Shown here: piece by piece, positions 46,965-57,136 of the stretch
Layout: every line of letters starts with the position of its first letter
How positions within the stretch are numbered: the stretch's first letter is position 1
Assembly (NCBI RefSeq): GCF_010725485.1
Contig: NZ_AP022598.1
Span: 124,001-188,000, forward strand
Origin: Mycolicibacterium parafortuitum
Lineage (GTDB): Bacteria; Actinomycetota; Actinomycetes; Mycobacteriales; Mycobacteriaceae
Reading direction: 5' to 3'
DNA: 64,000 nt
Made by a program: the position numbers and the translations under genes
Notes under the pieces: generated by a model
What the model was told of the DNA's origin: nothing
The model's input: only the letters and a program-made list of their open reading frames with translations
Database searches by the model: none

Positions 46965-47553
46965 GCGTGTCGCACACCGGGTCGGCGTTGCGCGGCCTGC
47001 GAGCGACGGTGAGCTCCCCGATCAGCGCAGCGACGACGCCGAACGCGAAGTACAGCGGCACCAGGAACGGTGCGACGCCGAACAGTTGATCCGCATCGGG
47101 GCTGTAGGCGAACACGTCGAGCTGCACCAGGGCGATCTCGACCGCGGGGCCGATCATCGCGATCACCGCGCCACATGCCACCGCCGGACCGTCACCGAGC
47201 GCGCACCACACGATGACGGCCCCGGCCGCGATCAGCGCGGTGACGGGGACGACCGGCCCGGTGTGCGTCAGAGCCGTCGTCACGTACAGACCCACGACGG
47301 CGGCGACACCGGCCAGCGCCTGCCTGGCGGTGACACCGTCGCGCAGCCCGGGAAAGTGCAGCCGTAGTTCGGCGAGGATCACCGTCGCGCCGCCGACGAG
47401 CACGGGGAACCAGAGCGGGCTGCTCCAGAGGAACGGCACGGCGTCGGTGTAGTAGACGGTGGTGCCGGTCGCGACATGGCTGTGGTCACCGATCAGCGCC
47501 GCGACCGCTCCGAGCAGGAACAGCGCCAAGGCTTCTGGGATACGCAGCTTCAC
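46939..47553 (-). CDS. Insig-like six-helix membrane protein
   Basis: 204 residues with six hydrophobic helices (about 8-28, 49-67, 76-97, 103-120, 125-150, 162-185). Several segments run parallel to human Insig: FLWSSPLWFPVLVGGATVI (Insig FSSAWWVP..GTASAVIG), a W in helix 4 followed by a short loop, VQLDVFAYSPDAD (Insig VYQYTSPDF) and FLVPLYFAFGVVAALIGE (Insig LPCIFFAGGITMGNIGRQ). Mycobacterial Insig homologues are known, including one from M. vanbaalenii with a solved structure. Bacteria lack the SREBP/Scap pathway, so its role is unknown; lipid or diacylglycerol binding is possible. It overlaps the acyl-CoA dehydrogenase 3' end by 26 bases. Confidence 0.7.
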   Translation of the reverse strand: MKLRIPEALALFLLGAVAALIGDHSHVATGTTVYYTDAVPFLWSSPLWFPVLVGGATVILAELRLHFPGLRDGVTARQALAGVAAVVGLYVTTALTHTGPVVPVTALIAAGAVIVWCALGDGPAVACGAVIAMIGPAVEIALVQLDVFAYSPDADQLFGVAPFLVPLYFAFGVVAALIGELTVARRPRNADPVCDTLNRGPGAD

Positions 47554-47564
47554 ATCGCGTGACG

Positions 47565-48860
47565 CTACCCGTCGGCCTCGCCGACCTGCGGCACCTCCCC
47601 GGCGGCGATCTCACACGGCGTCTGCGGTTCGGCGACGGGCTCGGCGGGTGGCGGCGGTGGTGGCGGTGGCGGGGGTTCCGGTGCGGCGGGCGGGAGGTCC
47701 TCGGGCTGGGGCCCGGGCCCGGGCTCAGGCTCGGGCTCGGGCTCGGGTTCGGGTTCCTCGTCCGGTTCTTCCGGTTCTTCCTCGTCGTCGGGTTCTTCCG
47801 GTTCTTCCTCCTCGACGGGTTCTTCGTCGGGCTCTTCGTCAAGGTCCTCGATGTCCGGTGGGTCAGGGATCTCGGCGCCGACGCTGCCCCCGAGCAGCCC
47901 GCTCAGCGCGTCGGCGAACTGCTGACCGAGGCCCGACAGGCCTGCCCCGATATCGGGCAGCCCCGAACCCATCGATCCGAACGGCGGCGGCGGCGGTGGC
48001 TGCGGCGGTGCGACGGGCGCTGCGGGTGGAGCGGGTGCGGCGTCCAGCACCGGCGCGGGCGCAGGGGCCGGGGGCGGCGCGCTCCATGCCGCCGGGGCTG
48101 TCCACGCGGCCGGGGCCGCCGGCGCGACCGGGGCCGGGGACGCGCCCGGGCCGAGACCGCCGACCGGGCCCAGATCACCGGGGACGTCGAACACCGGCGG
48201 GGGCCCCGCATCGAGGGTGGCGATCGCACGCTGGTAGGCCTGGTTCACCGCACCCACCGCGTCGCGCATCGCGGCCAGCCAGTCGTCGCGAACAGCGCTG
48301 TCCACGAACGGCTTCACCGCCTGGTCGACGAGTTCACTGGCCGTCGCGACATCACCGGCCCCGGTCGTGACCGTCGTCGCCGCGGCCGACCAATCGGCCC
48401 TGGAACCGGCCGCGCGTCCGTCGACCTCGATGACGGCGTCGACCTTTCTGTCCACCGCGACCCACAGCTCGTCGCGCAGCGCGGCGACCGCGTCGGCGGC
48501 GGCATGGATCGCCGCGGCCACGGTGGCCGCGGAATCGCCGTGCCGCCGAAGGAAATCCCGCACGGCAGCGGCACCGGACCCCTGCCATGCCGCGGCGATC
48601 TCGGCGCGCTGACGGTCCTCGACATCCAACGCGTCGCGCACCGACCGGCCCGCACCCTCCAGCGCCGCACCACACCGCTGCAGCGCACCGAGATCCATCC
48701 CGTCCTCGGTGCCGTACCAGTCGGCCAACTGGCCCGGATGCATTGTGAGGTCGGCGTGCTCGTAGCCGAGTTGCTTGCACGCCCACACGTAGCGGGCGAT
48801 GGTGTCGACGGCGGACCGTCCCTGCGCCAACTGTGCTGCCACATCGGACCTCTCGGCCAT
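47565..48860 (-). CDS. WXG-type protein with acidic Pro-rich tail (Rv3439c-like)
   Basis: 431 residues from ATG 48860, four bases after the small EspC-like gene. Residues 1-110 are helical with AAAWQGSGAAAVRDFLRRHG (WxG turn between helices), as in ESX substrates. The middle region is helical to about 215. It is followed by a Pro/Ala-rich part, then an acidic stretch rich in EEPDEE repeats and EPEPEP, then PPPPPP. The order and composition match the Ala/Pro-rich protein Rv3439c next to glmM. A type VII secreted substrate or partner is inferred; the ESX-4 genes are about 10 kb away. Confidence 0.68.
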   Translation of the reverse strand: MAERSDVAAQLAQGRSAVDTIARYVWACKQLGYEHADLTMHPGQLADWYGTEDGMDLGALQRCGAALEGAGRSVRDALDVEDRQRAEIAAAWQGSGAAAVRDFLRRHGDSAATVAAAIHAAADAVAALRDELWVAVDRKVDAVIEVDGRAAGSRADWSAAATTVTTGAGDVATASELVDQAVKPFVDSAVRDDWLAAMRDAVGAVNQAYQRAIATLDAGPPPVFDVPGDLGPVGGLGPGASPAPVAPAAPAAWTAPAAWSAPPPAPAPAPVLDAAPAPPAAPVAPPQPPPPPPFGSMGSGLPDIGAGLSGLGQQFADALSGLLGGSVGAEIPDPPDIEDLDEEPDEEPVEEEEPEEPDDEEEPEEPDEEPEPEPEPEPEPGPGPQPEDLPPAAPEPPPPPPPPPPAEPVAEPQTPCEIAAGEVPQVGEADG

Positions 48861-48864
48861 CCCG

Positions 48865-49170
48865 CTACCCCACCAGCCCGGCCGCGCGTGCGTCGGCGTC
48901 CTCGTAGCGATCGGCGGCGGCACGCAGGGCCACCGAGATCTCGGTCGCCGCGCGGGACCATTGCCGCAGCGAAACCGCCAGGCCGGCAAGGGCTTCCCGG
49001 ACCGCATCGCCGTGAGCGGCGTAGGCGCGCCCGGCCGAGGACGCGCCGAACTCGACCTCGCCGAGATGACGGTGCACCACCTCATCGACGATCGCGGCGA
49101 CCGTGTCGTATTCCCGCGCGATCGCGCGGACCGCAGCCGTGTCGACGCGTGCCGCGCTCACCGTTCCCAT
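48865..49170 (-). CDS. EspC-like type VII secretion target (Rv3440c-like)
   Basis: 101 residues, helical hairpin, no Cys. Near the C-terminus ADRYEDADARAAGLVG contains Y-x-x-x-D, the general type VII secretion signal. It resembles the EspC family and matches Rv3440c in position, upstream of the Rv3439c-like gene. It likely forms a heterodimer with its WXG-containing neighbour, as EspA/EspC or EsxA/EsxB do. Not tied to a particular ESX system by sequence. Confidence 0.68.
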   Translation of the reverse strand: MGTVSAARVDTAAVRAIAREYDTVAAIVDEVVHRHLGEVEFGASSAGRAYAAHGDAVREALAGLAVSLRQWSRAATEISVALRAAADRYEDADARAAGLVG

Positions 49171-49206
49171 ACCAGGTAGGACGCAGCGGCGCGCCGTCCG
49201 GTTCCG

Positions 49207-50544
49207 TCAGCTTTCGGCGGTGACCGAATCCGCGACGCGGACCGCCATCTGGCGAGCGGTGTCCTCGTCGGCGGCCTCCACCATCACCCGGACCACCTGT
49301 TCGGTACCCGAGGGACGCAACAGGATTCGTCCGGAGTCCCCCAGTTCGGCCTCGACCTGCGCGACAGCGTCACGCACGGACGGGGCGTCGGCAACCGTGG
49401 TCTTGTCGTTGACCTCGACGTTGATCAGGACCTGCGGCAGGGTCTGCATCGGTTCGGCCAACTGAGCGAGGCTGCGCCCCGTCTGCGCCATCCGGGCCAT
49501 CAGCCGCAGCCCGGTGACGATTCCGTCGCCGGTGGTGCCGAACGACGGCAGCACGATGTGCCCGGACTGCTCTCCACCGAGGGCGAACCCTCCGGACCGC
49601 AGCTCCTCGAGCACGTACCGGTCCCCGACGCCGGTGGTGCGCACCTCGATGCCGGCCGCGCGCATCGCCAGGTGCAGGCCCATGTTGCTCATCACGGTCG
49701 CGACCAGGGTGTTGTCCGCCAGCTCTCCGGCGTCCTGCATCGCCAATGCGAGCACGACCATGATGGCGTCACCGTCGATGACGCGCCCGTGGGCGTCCAC
49801 CGCCAGGCACCGGTCGGCGTCGCCGTCGTGCGCCAGCCCCAGATCCGCGCCGTAGGACACCACCGCGGACCGCAGCGAGTCCATGTGCGTCGAACCGCAG
49901 CCGTCGTTGATGTTCAGACCGTCGGGGGCGGCGTGGATCGGGATGACGTTCGCTCCGGCGGCCCGGTAGGCCCGGGGTGCGGCCAGCGACGCGGCGCCGT
50001 GCGCGCAGTCGACGACCACCGTCAACGCGTCCAGCCGGGTGGTGGCCGCTTTACCGACGTGGCGCAGATAGCGTTCCAGCGCATCCTCGGCGTCGACGAC
50101 CCGGCCGATGCCGGCGCCGATCGGGCGTGCGCCGGGCCCCTGCTGGACCAGTTCCTCGATGCGGTCCTCGGTGGCGTCGTCGAGCTTGTGGCCACCGGGA
50201 CCGAAGATCTTGATCCCGTTGTCGGGCATCGGATTGTGCGACGCCGAGATCATCACCCCGAAGTCGGCGTCGTAGGCACTGGTCAGGTACGCGACCGCGG
50301 GGGTCGGCAGGATGCCGACGCGCAGCGTGTCGACGCCCTCGCTGGCGATACCGGCGATCACGGCGGCTTCGAGCATCTCGCCGCTGGCGCGGGGGTCGCG
50401 GCCGACGACGGCGATCCGCCGCCCGGTGCCCGTGGTTCGCGTCAGCCGGCGCGCCGCGGCCGACCCCAGCGCTGTCGCCAGTTCGGGAGAGAGTTCCTGA
50501 TTGGCGACACCGCGCACTCCGTCGGTGCCGAACAGTCGAGCCAT
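49207..50544 (-). CDS. glmM: phosphoglucosamine mutase
   Basis: 445 residues. Converts glucosamine 6-phosphate to the 1-phosphate for UDP-GlcNAc. [14 protein letters not shown] at the N-terminus, phospho-acceptor Ser102 in [15 protein letters not shown], metal loop DGDADRC, sugar-binding GGEQSGH, and phosphate-binding [14 protein letters not shown]. Orthologue of MrsA/Rv3441c. It belongs to the cell-wall precursor route with glmS on the same strand. Confidence 0.97.
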   Translation of the reverse strand: MARLFGTDGVRGVANQELSPELATALGSAAARRLTRTTGTGRRIAVVGRDPRASGEMLEAAVIAGIASEGVDTLRVGILPTPAVAYLTSAYDADFGVMISASHNPMPDNGIKIFGPGGHKLDDATEDRIEELVQQGPGARPIGAGIGRVVDAEDALERYLRHVGKAATTRLDALTVVVDCAHGAASLAAPRAYRAAGANVIPIHAAPDGLNINDGCGSTHMDSLRSAVVSYGADLGLAHDGDADRCLAVDAHGRVIDGDAIMVVLALAMQDAGELADNTLVATVMSNMGLHLAMRAAGIEVRTTGVGDRYVLEELRSGGFALGGEQSGHIVLPSFGTTGDGIVTGLRLMARMAQTGRSLAQLAEPMQTLPQVLINVEVNDKTTVADAPSVRDAVAQVEAELGDSGRILLRPSGTEQVVRVMVEAADEDTARQMAVRVADSVTAES

Positions 50545-50597
50545 CGTGACAACCTCTCACACCCGGGGCCCACGAGCCAATTTGCGCACCCGCGCCG

Positions 50598-50620
50598 ATT
50601 ATGGCCCTTACGGGCCGTAA
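50598..50620 (-). promoter_or_regulatory. glmM promoter with inverted repeat
   Basis: On the minus strand a -10-like CATAAT (50603-50598) lies next to the palindrome TTACGG-G-CCGTAA (50608-50620), which would sit in the spacer. A candidate operator for glmM; no regulator is assigned. Confidence 0.35.
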
Positions 50621-50625
50621 AACGG

Positions 50626-50664
50626 CTCACCGCCCGCACCCCGGCGTGGGGTACGGGCGGTGAG
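50626..50664 (-). terminator. intrinsic terminator after the small secreted gene
   Basis: Perfect 11-base arms CTCACCGCCCG and CGGGCGGTGAG with an inner CCCC/GGGG stem, 22 bases past the stop of the secreted protein gene. On the minus strand CCGTTTT follows directly. It insulates glmM. Confidence 0.75.
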
Positions 50665-50686
50665 TTCCAGCTGAGTCAGGGCTCAA

Positions 50687-51112
50687 TTACCCTTCGCTGT
50701 TGGACTCCTCTTCGGAGCCGGCCGGGCTCTGGGTGGCGGTTGTGCTCTCACTGCTTCCGCTCTCGCTGTCGTCAGCGGTGCCCTCTTCCGCCGACGCCGC
50801 CGACGAGGTGTTCTGGGCGACCACCAGGTCGCCGCCGGGCAGGCCCGAGCACACGGTCTGCGCGTTGCCCTCGTCGTCGACCTGGCTGGCCAGCGCGCTG
50901 ACATCGGTGGGCTCGACGCCGCACAGGGCGCTGGCCGCGGTCGCGGCGGTGTCAGCGGTGACGCCCTGCAGCAGGGTCACGTCGCCGACCGAAAGATTCA
51001 CCAGACCATCCGGAGCGTCCACAGGCTGCGCCTGCGCCATTCCGAGTCCGGCGGTGAAAAGCAGGGATCCACCGAGGACAGCACCCGCTGCGGCGTTCTT
51101 GACGAAGCTCAT
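50687..51112 (-). CDS. small secreted protein with acidic Ser-rich tail
   Basis: 141 residues from ATG 51112. Signal peptide (AAAGAVLGGSLLFTAGLGMA, cleavage near AQA). The mature start VDAPDGLVNLSVGDVTLLQG and the following ALCGVEPTDVSALASQVD, with two Cys, belong to a family of small actinobacterial exported proteins related to chaplin-like repeats. The last 45 residues are Ser/Glu/Thr-rich (DDSESGSSESTT). Function unknown; cell-surface location likely. It has its own terminator before glmM. Confidence 0.75.
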   Translation of the reverse strand: MSFVKNAAAGAVLGGSLLFTAGLGMAQAQPVDAPDGLVNLSVGDVTLLQGVTADTAATAASALCGVEPTDVSALASQVDDEGNAQTVCSGLPGGDLVVAQNTSSAASAEEGTADDSESGSSESTTATQSPAGSEEESNSEG

Positions 51113-51366
51113 CAATCACTCCTTTGCAGTTCATGAAGCCATGAGGCAGGAACGGCCTGCCGACGCTGAAACACGCGTCCTGGCTTCGAATTCGAGGGTT
51201 GCCCAGTTCGGTGAGCGAATACAACCCCGAACCCCCGAGAAGGCCGGTACAGCGAATTCACCTAATTAACTATCGACGCCTTTCCCCTGTGCACAGCGCC
51301 GAACGAATTCCCTGAATTCGCGCTGTGTCACGGGCCACATTCGTCGATTCGACCCGAGAACGCCGA

Positions 51367-51399
51367 ACGCCCGGCGGCTCGCGAGGAGCCACCGGGCGT
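51367..51399 (-). terminator. rpsI terminator hairpin
   Basis: Arms ACGCCCGG and CCGGGCGT with an inner GGCTC/GAGCC stem and one mismatch, 16 bases beyond the rpsI stop; the minus strand continues TTCGGCGTTCTC. The rest of the 302-base gap to the secreted gene (51113-51414) holds only that gene's promoter region, with nothing further recognised. Confidence 0.65.
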
Positions 51400-51414
51400 C
51401 GGGAGGTGAAGCGA

Positions 51415-51924
51415 TCAGCGCTTGCTGTACTGAGGCGCCTTGCGGGCCTTCTTGAGTCCGTACTTCTTGCGCTCGATGGCTCGCGGGTCGCGGGTCAGGA
51501 AGCCGGCCTTCTTCAGTGCGGGCCGGTCTTCCGGCTGCACCAGGATCAGGGCGCGGGCGATGGCCAGACGCAGGGCGCCGGCCTGGCCCGACGGGCCGCC
51601 ACCATCGAGATGGGCGAAGATGTCGAACTGCTCGAGGCGGTCGACGGTGACCAGCGGGGCCTTGATGAGCTGCTGGTGCACCTTGTTCGGGAAGTAGTTC
51701 TCCAGCGTGCGGCCGTCCAGGTTGAACTGGCCGGTGCCGGGAACCAGGCGCACCCGGACGACGGCTTCCTTGCGGCGGCCGACGGTCTGGATGGGACGGT
51801 CGATCAGGACCGGCTCGCGCGGGGCCTCGTACTCGGCGTCGCTGTAGGCCTCGGTCTCGGTCTCGGCACCGATGGCCTCGGCCACCTCGGTGCCCTCGAC
51901 GTCGGTGTATTCAGCTTCGGTCAC
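51415..51924 (-). CDS. rpsI: 30S ribosomal protein S9
   Basis: 169 residues. The universal core begins at about residue 45 ([19 protein letters not shown]) and ends with the conserved [20 protein letters not shown] and YSKR tail that reaches the P site. The acidic 40-residue N-terminal extension is normal in mycobacteria. Its ATG overlaps the rplM stop (ATGA), the standard rplM-rpsI operon. Confidence 0.98.
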   Translation of the reverse strand: MTEAEYTDVEGTEVAEAIGAETETEAYSDAEYEAPREPVLIDRPIQTVGRRKEAVVRVRLVPGTGQFNLDGRTLENYFPNKVHQQLIKAPLVTVDRLEQFDIFAHLDGGGPSGQAGALRLAIARALILVQPEDRPALKKAGFLTRDPRAIERKKYGLKKARKAPQYSKR

Positions 51925-52364
51925 TGGGCCACCTGCTTGATCTCGAACGGAATCGGCTGCTGCGCGGCGTGCGGATGCTCCGGACCCGCGTAGACCTTCA
52001 GCTTCTTCTGGACCTGACGGCTCAGCTTGGTGTGCGGAAGCATGCCGATGATCGCGTTCTCAACGACGCGGGTCGGGTGCTTGGCCAGCAGATCGCCGAT
52101 CGTGCGCTTGCGCAGACCGCCGGGGTAACCCGAGTGGCTGTAGGCGAACTTCTTGGTGAGCTTGTCGCCGCTGAGGGCGATCTTCTCGGCGTTGATGATG
52201 ACGACGAAATCGCCGCTGTCGACATTGGGCGTGAACGTCGGCTTGTGCTTGCCGCGCAGCAGCTTGGCTGCTTCCGCGGCGAGCCGGCCGAGCACCACGT
52301 CCGTGGCGTCGATGACGTACCACGAACGCGTGGTGTCACCCGCCTTCGGCGTGTACGTAGACAC
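51921..52364 (-). CDS. rplM: 50S ribosomal protein L13
   Basis: 147 residues from GTG 52364, with AGAGG upstream; this equals the M. tuberculosis length. Motifs [77 protein letters not shown]. First gene of the rplM-rpsI operon. Confidence 0.98.
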   Translation of the reverse strand: MSTYTPKAGDTTRSWYVIDATDVVLGRLAAEAAKLLRGKHKPTFTPNVDSGDFVVIINAEKIALSGDKLTKKFAYSHSGYPGGLRKRTIGDLLAKHPTRVVENAIIGMLPHTKLSRQVQKKLKVYAGPEHPHAAQQPIPFEIKQVAQ

Positions 52365-52515
52365 AGCGCTACCTCTATCTCTGTTCGAGCATCTGCTCGG
52401 GTGTGTGATCCCGGTGGCCCGGGTGCCGGTCAAGCGTGTGCTGCAAGAATGCCTCGGCGACCGGCGGGGACCCGAGGCGACCGAAGGCCCGAAGGCCGGC
52501 GCACGCCAACGACGC

Positions 52516-52545
52516 AGCTTACCTACTGATATCCGCGCAGGTCAA
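52516..52545 (-). promoter_or_regulatory. rplM promoter
   Basis: Minus strand TTGACC (52545-52540), an 18-base spacer and TAAGCT (52521-52516), a good sigma-A type promoter. It leaves a 5' leader of about 145 bases before rplM containing a short CGAGCA-GA-TGCTCG hairpin. Confidence 0.6.
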
Positions 52546-52552
52546 AACGCGC

Positions 52553-54370
52553 TCAGGCGCCGTTGCCGGACGTCCCGTCGTTGCCTCGGGCGCCGTCCGC
52601 ACCGCGGTCGGCGGTAGCCCCCGACACACCGTCGGCGCCACGGGTTCCCGACGCACCGTCGGATCCGCGTTGCCCGTCCTGCCCGTCGACTCCACGCACA
52701 CCCGGTTGGCCGCTGCCCCCGGATACCCCGTCGGAGCCGCTGTCCCCGCGCGATCCGAACAGCCCACTTGATCCGGCACGGCCTGCCTGCCCACCCTGAC
52801 CGCCCGCACCGCCGGTACCGCCGTCACCGCCGCGGCCCCCGGCACCGGCGTCGCCACCGTAACCGCCCTTACCCGCGTCGCCTCCGAGCCCGCCCGCCCC
52901 GGGTGCACCTGCGTCACCACCCGTACCGCCGGCACCGCCGAGGCCTCCGGCACCGCCGAGGCCGGGCTGGTCCAGGACACTGTTGTTCAGGCCGTCGGTG
53001 TTGCCGCCGTTTCCACCATTGCCACCATTCCCGCCGGCTGCGCCGTCGCCGCCTCGACCTGCGTCTCCGCCGTGTCCTCCGTTGCCTCCGTTGCCCCCGG
53101 CACCCCCATCGCCGCCATTGCCGCCGCCGCCTCCGGCGCCGCCTGCTCCCCCGGTTCCTCCGGTTCCGCCCGCACCGCCGTCGCCCGCCTTGCCGCCCCG
53201 TCCGAACAGTCCACCGGCGCCGCCGTTGCCGCCGTTGCCGCCCGCGACTCCGGTGCCACCGGTCGCGCCGGCGCCACCGTCACCGCCTCTGCCGCCCACC
53301 TGCCCGTTCCCACCGTCGGCGCCCGCCTCGCCGTTCCCGCCGTCACCACCGTCACCGCCGGTCGCGCCGGGCGCTCCGGCAGCGCCGTTGCCGCCGTCAC
53401 CCCCACGGCCGCCGGTCCCGCCGAGAAGGCTTATCAAGGTGTCTCCGCCGTTGCCTCCGTTGCCACCGGACGCGCCGTACCCCGCACCGTCGCCGCCGCG
53501 GCCGCCGTCGCCGGGGTCGATGAGCGGAAGACCCAGGATCGAGTGGCCTCCGGCCCCGCCATCGCCGCCGTTGCCACCGGGGTTGCCCGCACCGCCGGGC
53601 AGTCCCGGCGCACCGAGGGCGCCGGACTGCCCGTCGGAGCCCGGGGCTCCGGTGTCGTTGACTCCGGCCGCCCCGTCGGAACCGGCCGCTCCGTCGACCC
53701 CGTTCGCACCGTCATGTCCCCGCGCGCCGCCGGCCCCCGTCTCGCCCTGAGTGCCGGCGACTCCGGTCGCACCCGTGGCTCCGGCGTACCCGGCGCCACC
53801 GTCACCGCCGTTGCCGCCTTGCCCGAACAACGCCAAAAGCCCTGCGTCACCGCCATTTCCGCCGCGCGCGCCGAGGCCGCCGTGACCCCCGTCGCCGCCG
53901 TTGCCGCCGAAGAGTCCGCCGCGCCCGCCGTTTCCGCCGGCCACGCCGACCCCGATCCCGTCTGCGCCGCGCCCGCCGTTGCCGAACAGGAGTCCGCCGT
54001 TGCCGCCGTGACACGCCGCACCCACACATCCGGCGACGGCGTCCAGACCGTCGCCGATCAGCCAGCCGCCGGGTCCGAACATCGGCCGGAGACTCACCGC
54101 CGACGGGGTACCGGCCTGGCTCGATGTTTTCGGGTTGTCCGGTCGGGCGTTTTCCAGCCACCACCACGGCTCGCCCGCCACTGGGGCTGTTGGTGCATCA
54201 ACCGAGACCAGCGCTACTTCCAGCAAACTCTCTGACGACTCCGTGGACGTCGCCAGAACGAGCGCTGCGCTGACCATTGCCGCTCCGCCAACCCCTGCCA
54301 CCAAGGCTGTTCGAATCGATGCGACTCGCGGATTCGACTGGGCAGCAGGGAAATTGCGGGACTTGGACAC
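52553..54370 (-). CDS. PGRS-type glycine-rich exported protein without a PE domain
   Basis: 605 residues from GTG 54370 (GAAGGG upstream). N-terminal signal or anchor helix (TALVAGVGGAAMVSAALVLA, about 21-40), then a 50-residue segment (GEPWWWLENARPDNP). From about residue 98 the protein is made of GGxGGx repeats as in PE_PGRS proteins (GNGGRGADG, GGNGGDGG and many others). The last 100 residues change to collagen-like G-x-y triplets (GQPGVRGVDGQDGQRG). No PE domain precedes it, so export is by the signal peptide rather than ESX-5. Surface location and possible calcium binding are inferred from the repeats. Confidence 0.78.
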   Translation of the reverse strand: MSKSRNFPAAQSNPRVASIRTALVAGVGGAAMVSAALVLATSTESSESLLEVALVSVDAPTAPVAGEPWWWLENARPDNPKTSSQAGTPSAVSLRPMFGPGGWLIGDGLDAVAGCVGAACHGGNGGLLFGNGGRGADGIGVGVAGGNGGRGGLFGGNGGDGGHGGLGARGGNGGDAGLLALFGQGGNGGDGGAGYAGATGATGVAGTQGETGAGGARGHDGANGVDGAAGSDGAAGVNDTGAPGSDGQSGALGAPGLPGGAGNPGGNGGDGGAGGHSILGLPLIDPGDGGRGGDGAGYGASGGNGGNGGDTLISLLGGTGGRGGDGGNGAAGAPGATGGDGGDGGNGEAGADGGNGQVGGRGGDGGAGATGGTGVAGGNGGNGGAGGLFGRGGKAGDGGAGGTGGTGGAGGAGGGGGNGGDGGAGGNGGNGGHGGDAGRGGDGAAGGNGGNGGNGGNTDGLNNSVLDQPGLGGAGGLGGAGGTGGDAGAPGAGGLGGDAGKGGYGGDAGAGGRGGDGGTGGAGGQGGQAGRAGSSGLFGSRGDSGSDGVSGGSGQPGVRGVDGQDGQRGSDGASGTRGADGVSGATADRGADGARGNDGTSGNGA

Positions 54371-54388
54371 TGAGCGGCACCCTTCGAC

Positions 54389-54415
54389 GGAATTATTTGC
54401 GTTTGCAACAATTCC
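54389..54415. repeat. interrupted inverted repeat before the PGRS-type gene
   Basis: GGAATT (54389-54394) and AATTCC (54410-54415) with inner TTGC/GCAA arms. It is unusually AT-rich for this region, in the gap between the adh stop and the PGRS-type start. Could be an adh terminator or an operator. Confidence 0.35.
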
Positions 54416-54452
54416 GCACTATCGCAGATGCACGGGCGGCGCGTACTGCAAC

Positions 54453-55481
54453 TCAGCGAAAGTCGATGACGACCCGTCCGTCGATCTGACCGCGTTCCAT
54501 CCTGTCGAAGACGTCGTTGATGTCGTCCAGGCGCGTCGTCTGCACGGTCGGGTGCACGAGCCCGCGGGCGAAGAAGTCGATCGCCTCCACCATGTCCTGG
54601 CGGGTACCGACGATCGAACCGCGGATCGTCAGCCCCTTGAGCACGATGTCGAAGATCGGGGCCGGGAAATCGCCGGGCGGAAGGCCGACGAAGACGATGG
54701 TGCCGCCGCGCCGCGCCAGCCCGATCGCCTGACCGAAGGCCTCCCGGTGCACGGCCGTCACGAGCACACCGTGCGTCCCGCCGGTGGCCTGCTGCACCTC
54801 GGCGACCACATCCGCGGTGCGCGCGTTGACCACCACCTCCGCACCCAACCTCGTCGCGAGGTCGAGTTTGGAATCGTCGACGTCGATCGCCACCACCCGC
54901 AGACCCATCGCCCTGGCGTATTGCACCGCGACGTGGCCGAGGCCGCCGATCCCCGAGATCGCCACCCATTGACCGGGCCGCGTACCGGTGACCTTCAGCC
55001 CCTTGTACACGGTGACACCCGCGCACAGGATCGGGGCGACCTCGACCGGATCGACGCCGTCGGGGATCCGCGCGGCGAACGCCGCGTCGACGAGCATGTA
55101 GGTGCCGAAACTCCCGTCGACGCTGTAACCGCCGTTGCGCTGGCTCTCGCACAGCGTCTCCCACCCGGTGCGGCAGTACTCGCACACCCCGCAGGCCGAC
55201 CACAGCCAGGCGTTGCCGACCATGTCTCCCGGGGCCAGGTCCTCGACCCCGTCGCCGACAGCGACGACGGTGCCGAAGCCCTCGTGCCCGGGGATGAACG
55301 GCGGCGCCGGTTTGACGGGCCAATCACCGTGTGCTGCATGCAGATCGGTGTGACACACCCCGGAGGTCACGAGCTTCACCAGTGCCTCGCCCGGCCCTGG
55401 CGTGGGCAGAGCGCGGTCCTCGACCACCAGCGGTTCACCGAACGCCGTGACGACCGCGGCGCGCATCGTGTTGTCGGTCAT
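54453..55481 (-). CDS. zinc-dependent alcohol dehydrogenase (AdhP type)
   Basis: 342 residues of the MDR family. Catalytic zinc ligands Cys43 (GVCHTDLHAAHGDW), His66 in PGHEGFG and a Cys near 153 (PILCAG). Structural zinc Cys97, Cys100, Cys103 and Cys111 (CGVCEYCRTGWETLC). NAD-binding GIGGLGHVAVQYA with the following Asp (VVAIDVDD), so NAD is preferred. Oxidises primary alcohols to aldehydes. Four bases after the aldehyde dehydrogenase stop, so the two form an alcohol-to-acid operon. Confidence 0.92.
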   Translation of the reverse strand: MTDNTMRAAVVTAFGEPLVVEDRALPTPGPGEALVKLVTSGVCHTDLHAAHGDWPVKPAPPFIPGHEGFGTVVAVGDGVEDLAPGDMVGNAWLWSACGVCEYCRTGWETLCESQRNGGYSVDGSFGTYMLVDAAFAARIPDGVDPVEVAPILCAGVTVYKGLKVTGTRPGQWVAISGIGGLGHVAVQYARAMGLRVVAIDVDDSKLDLATRLGAEVVVNARTADVVAEVQQATGGTHGVLVTAVHREAFGQAIGLARRGGTIVFVGLPPGDFPAPIFDIVLKGLTIRGSIVGTRQDMVEAIDFFARGLVHPTVQTTRLDDINDVFDRMERGQIDGRVVIDFR

Positions 55482-55485
55482 CGGA

Positions 55486-57009
<1,524 letters not shown>

Positions 57010-57136
57010 GGGTCCTCCTGCGTGGTGTGGTCTGCGTCACCCAACGTACGCGCGTCACCGTTGCAGCACGGTTGCATCGTCGGCGAGAATCTCCGGCATC
57101 GCCGAACCACGCCGCAGACCCGCGGTGCTCAGGTTT

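Noticed and set aside
52983..53750. Pro-rich plus-strand frame opposite the PGRS-type gene.
   Set aside because: Antisense of glycine codons gives proline codons; there is no independent evidence for a gene.
52600..54000. Dense short repeats that could suggest a CRISPR array.
   Set aside because: The repeats are in-frame Gly-rich codons of one protein with no constant repeat/spacer pattern and no cas genes.
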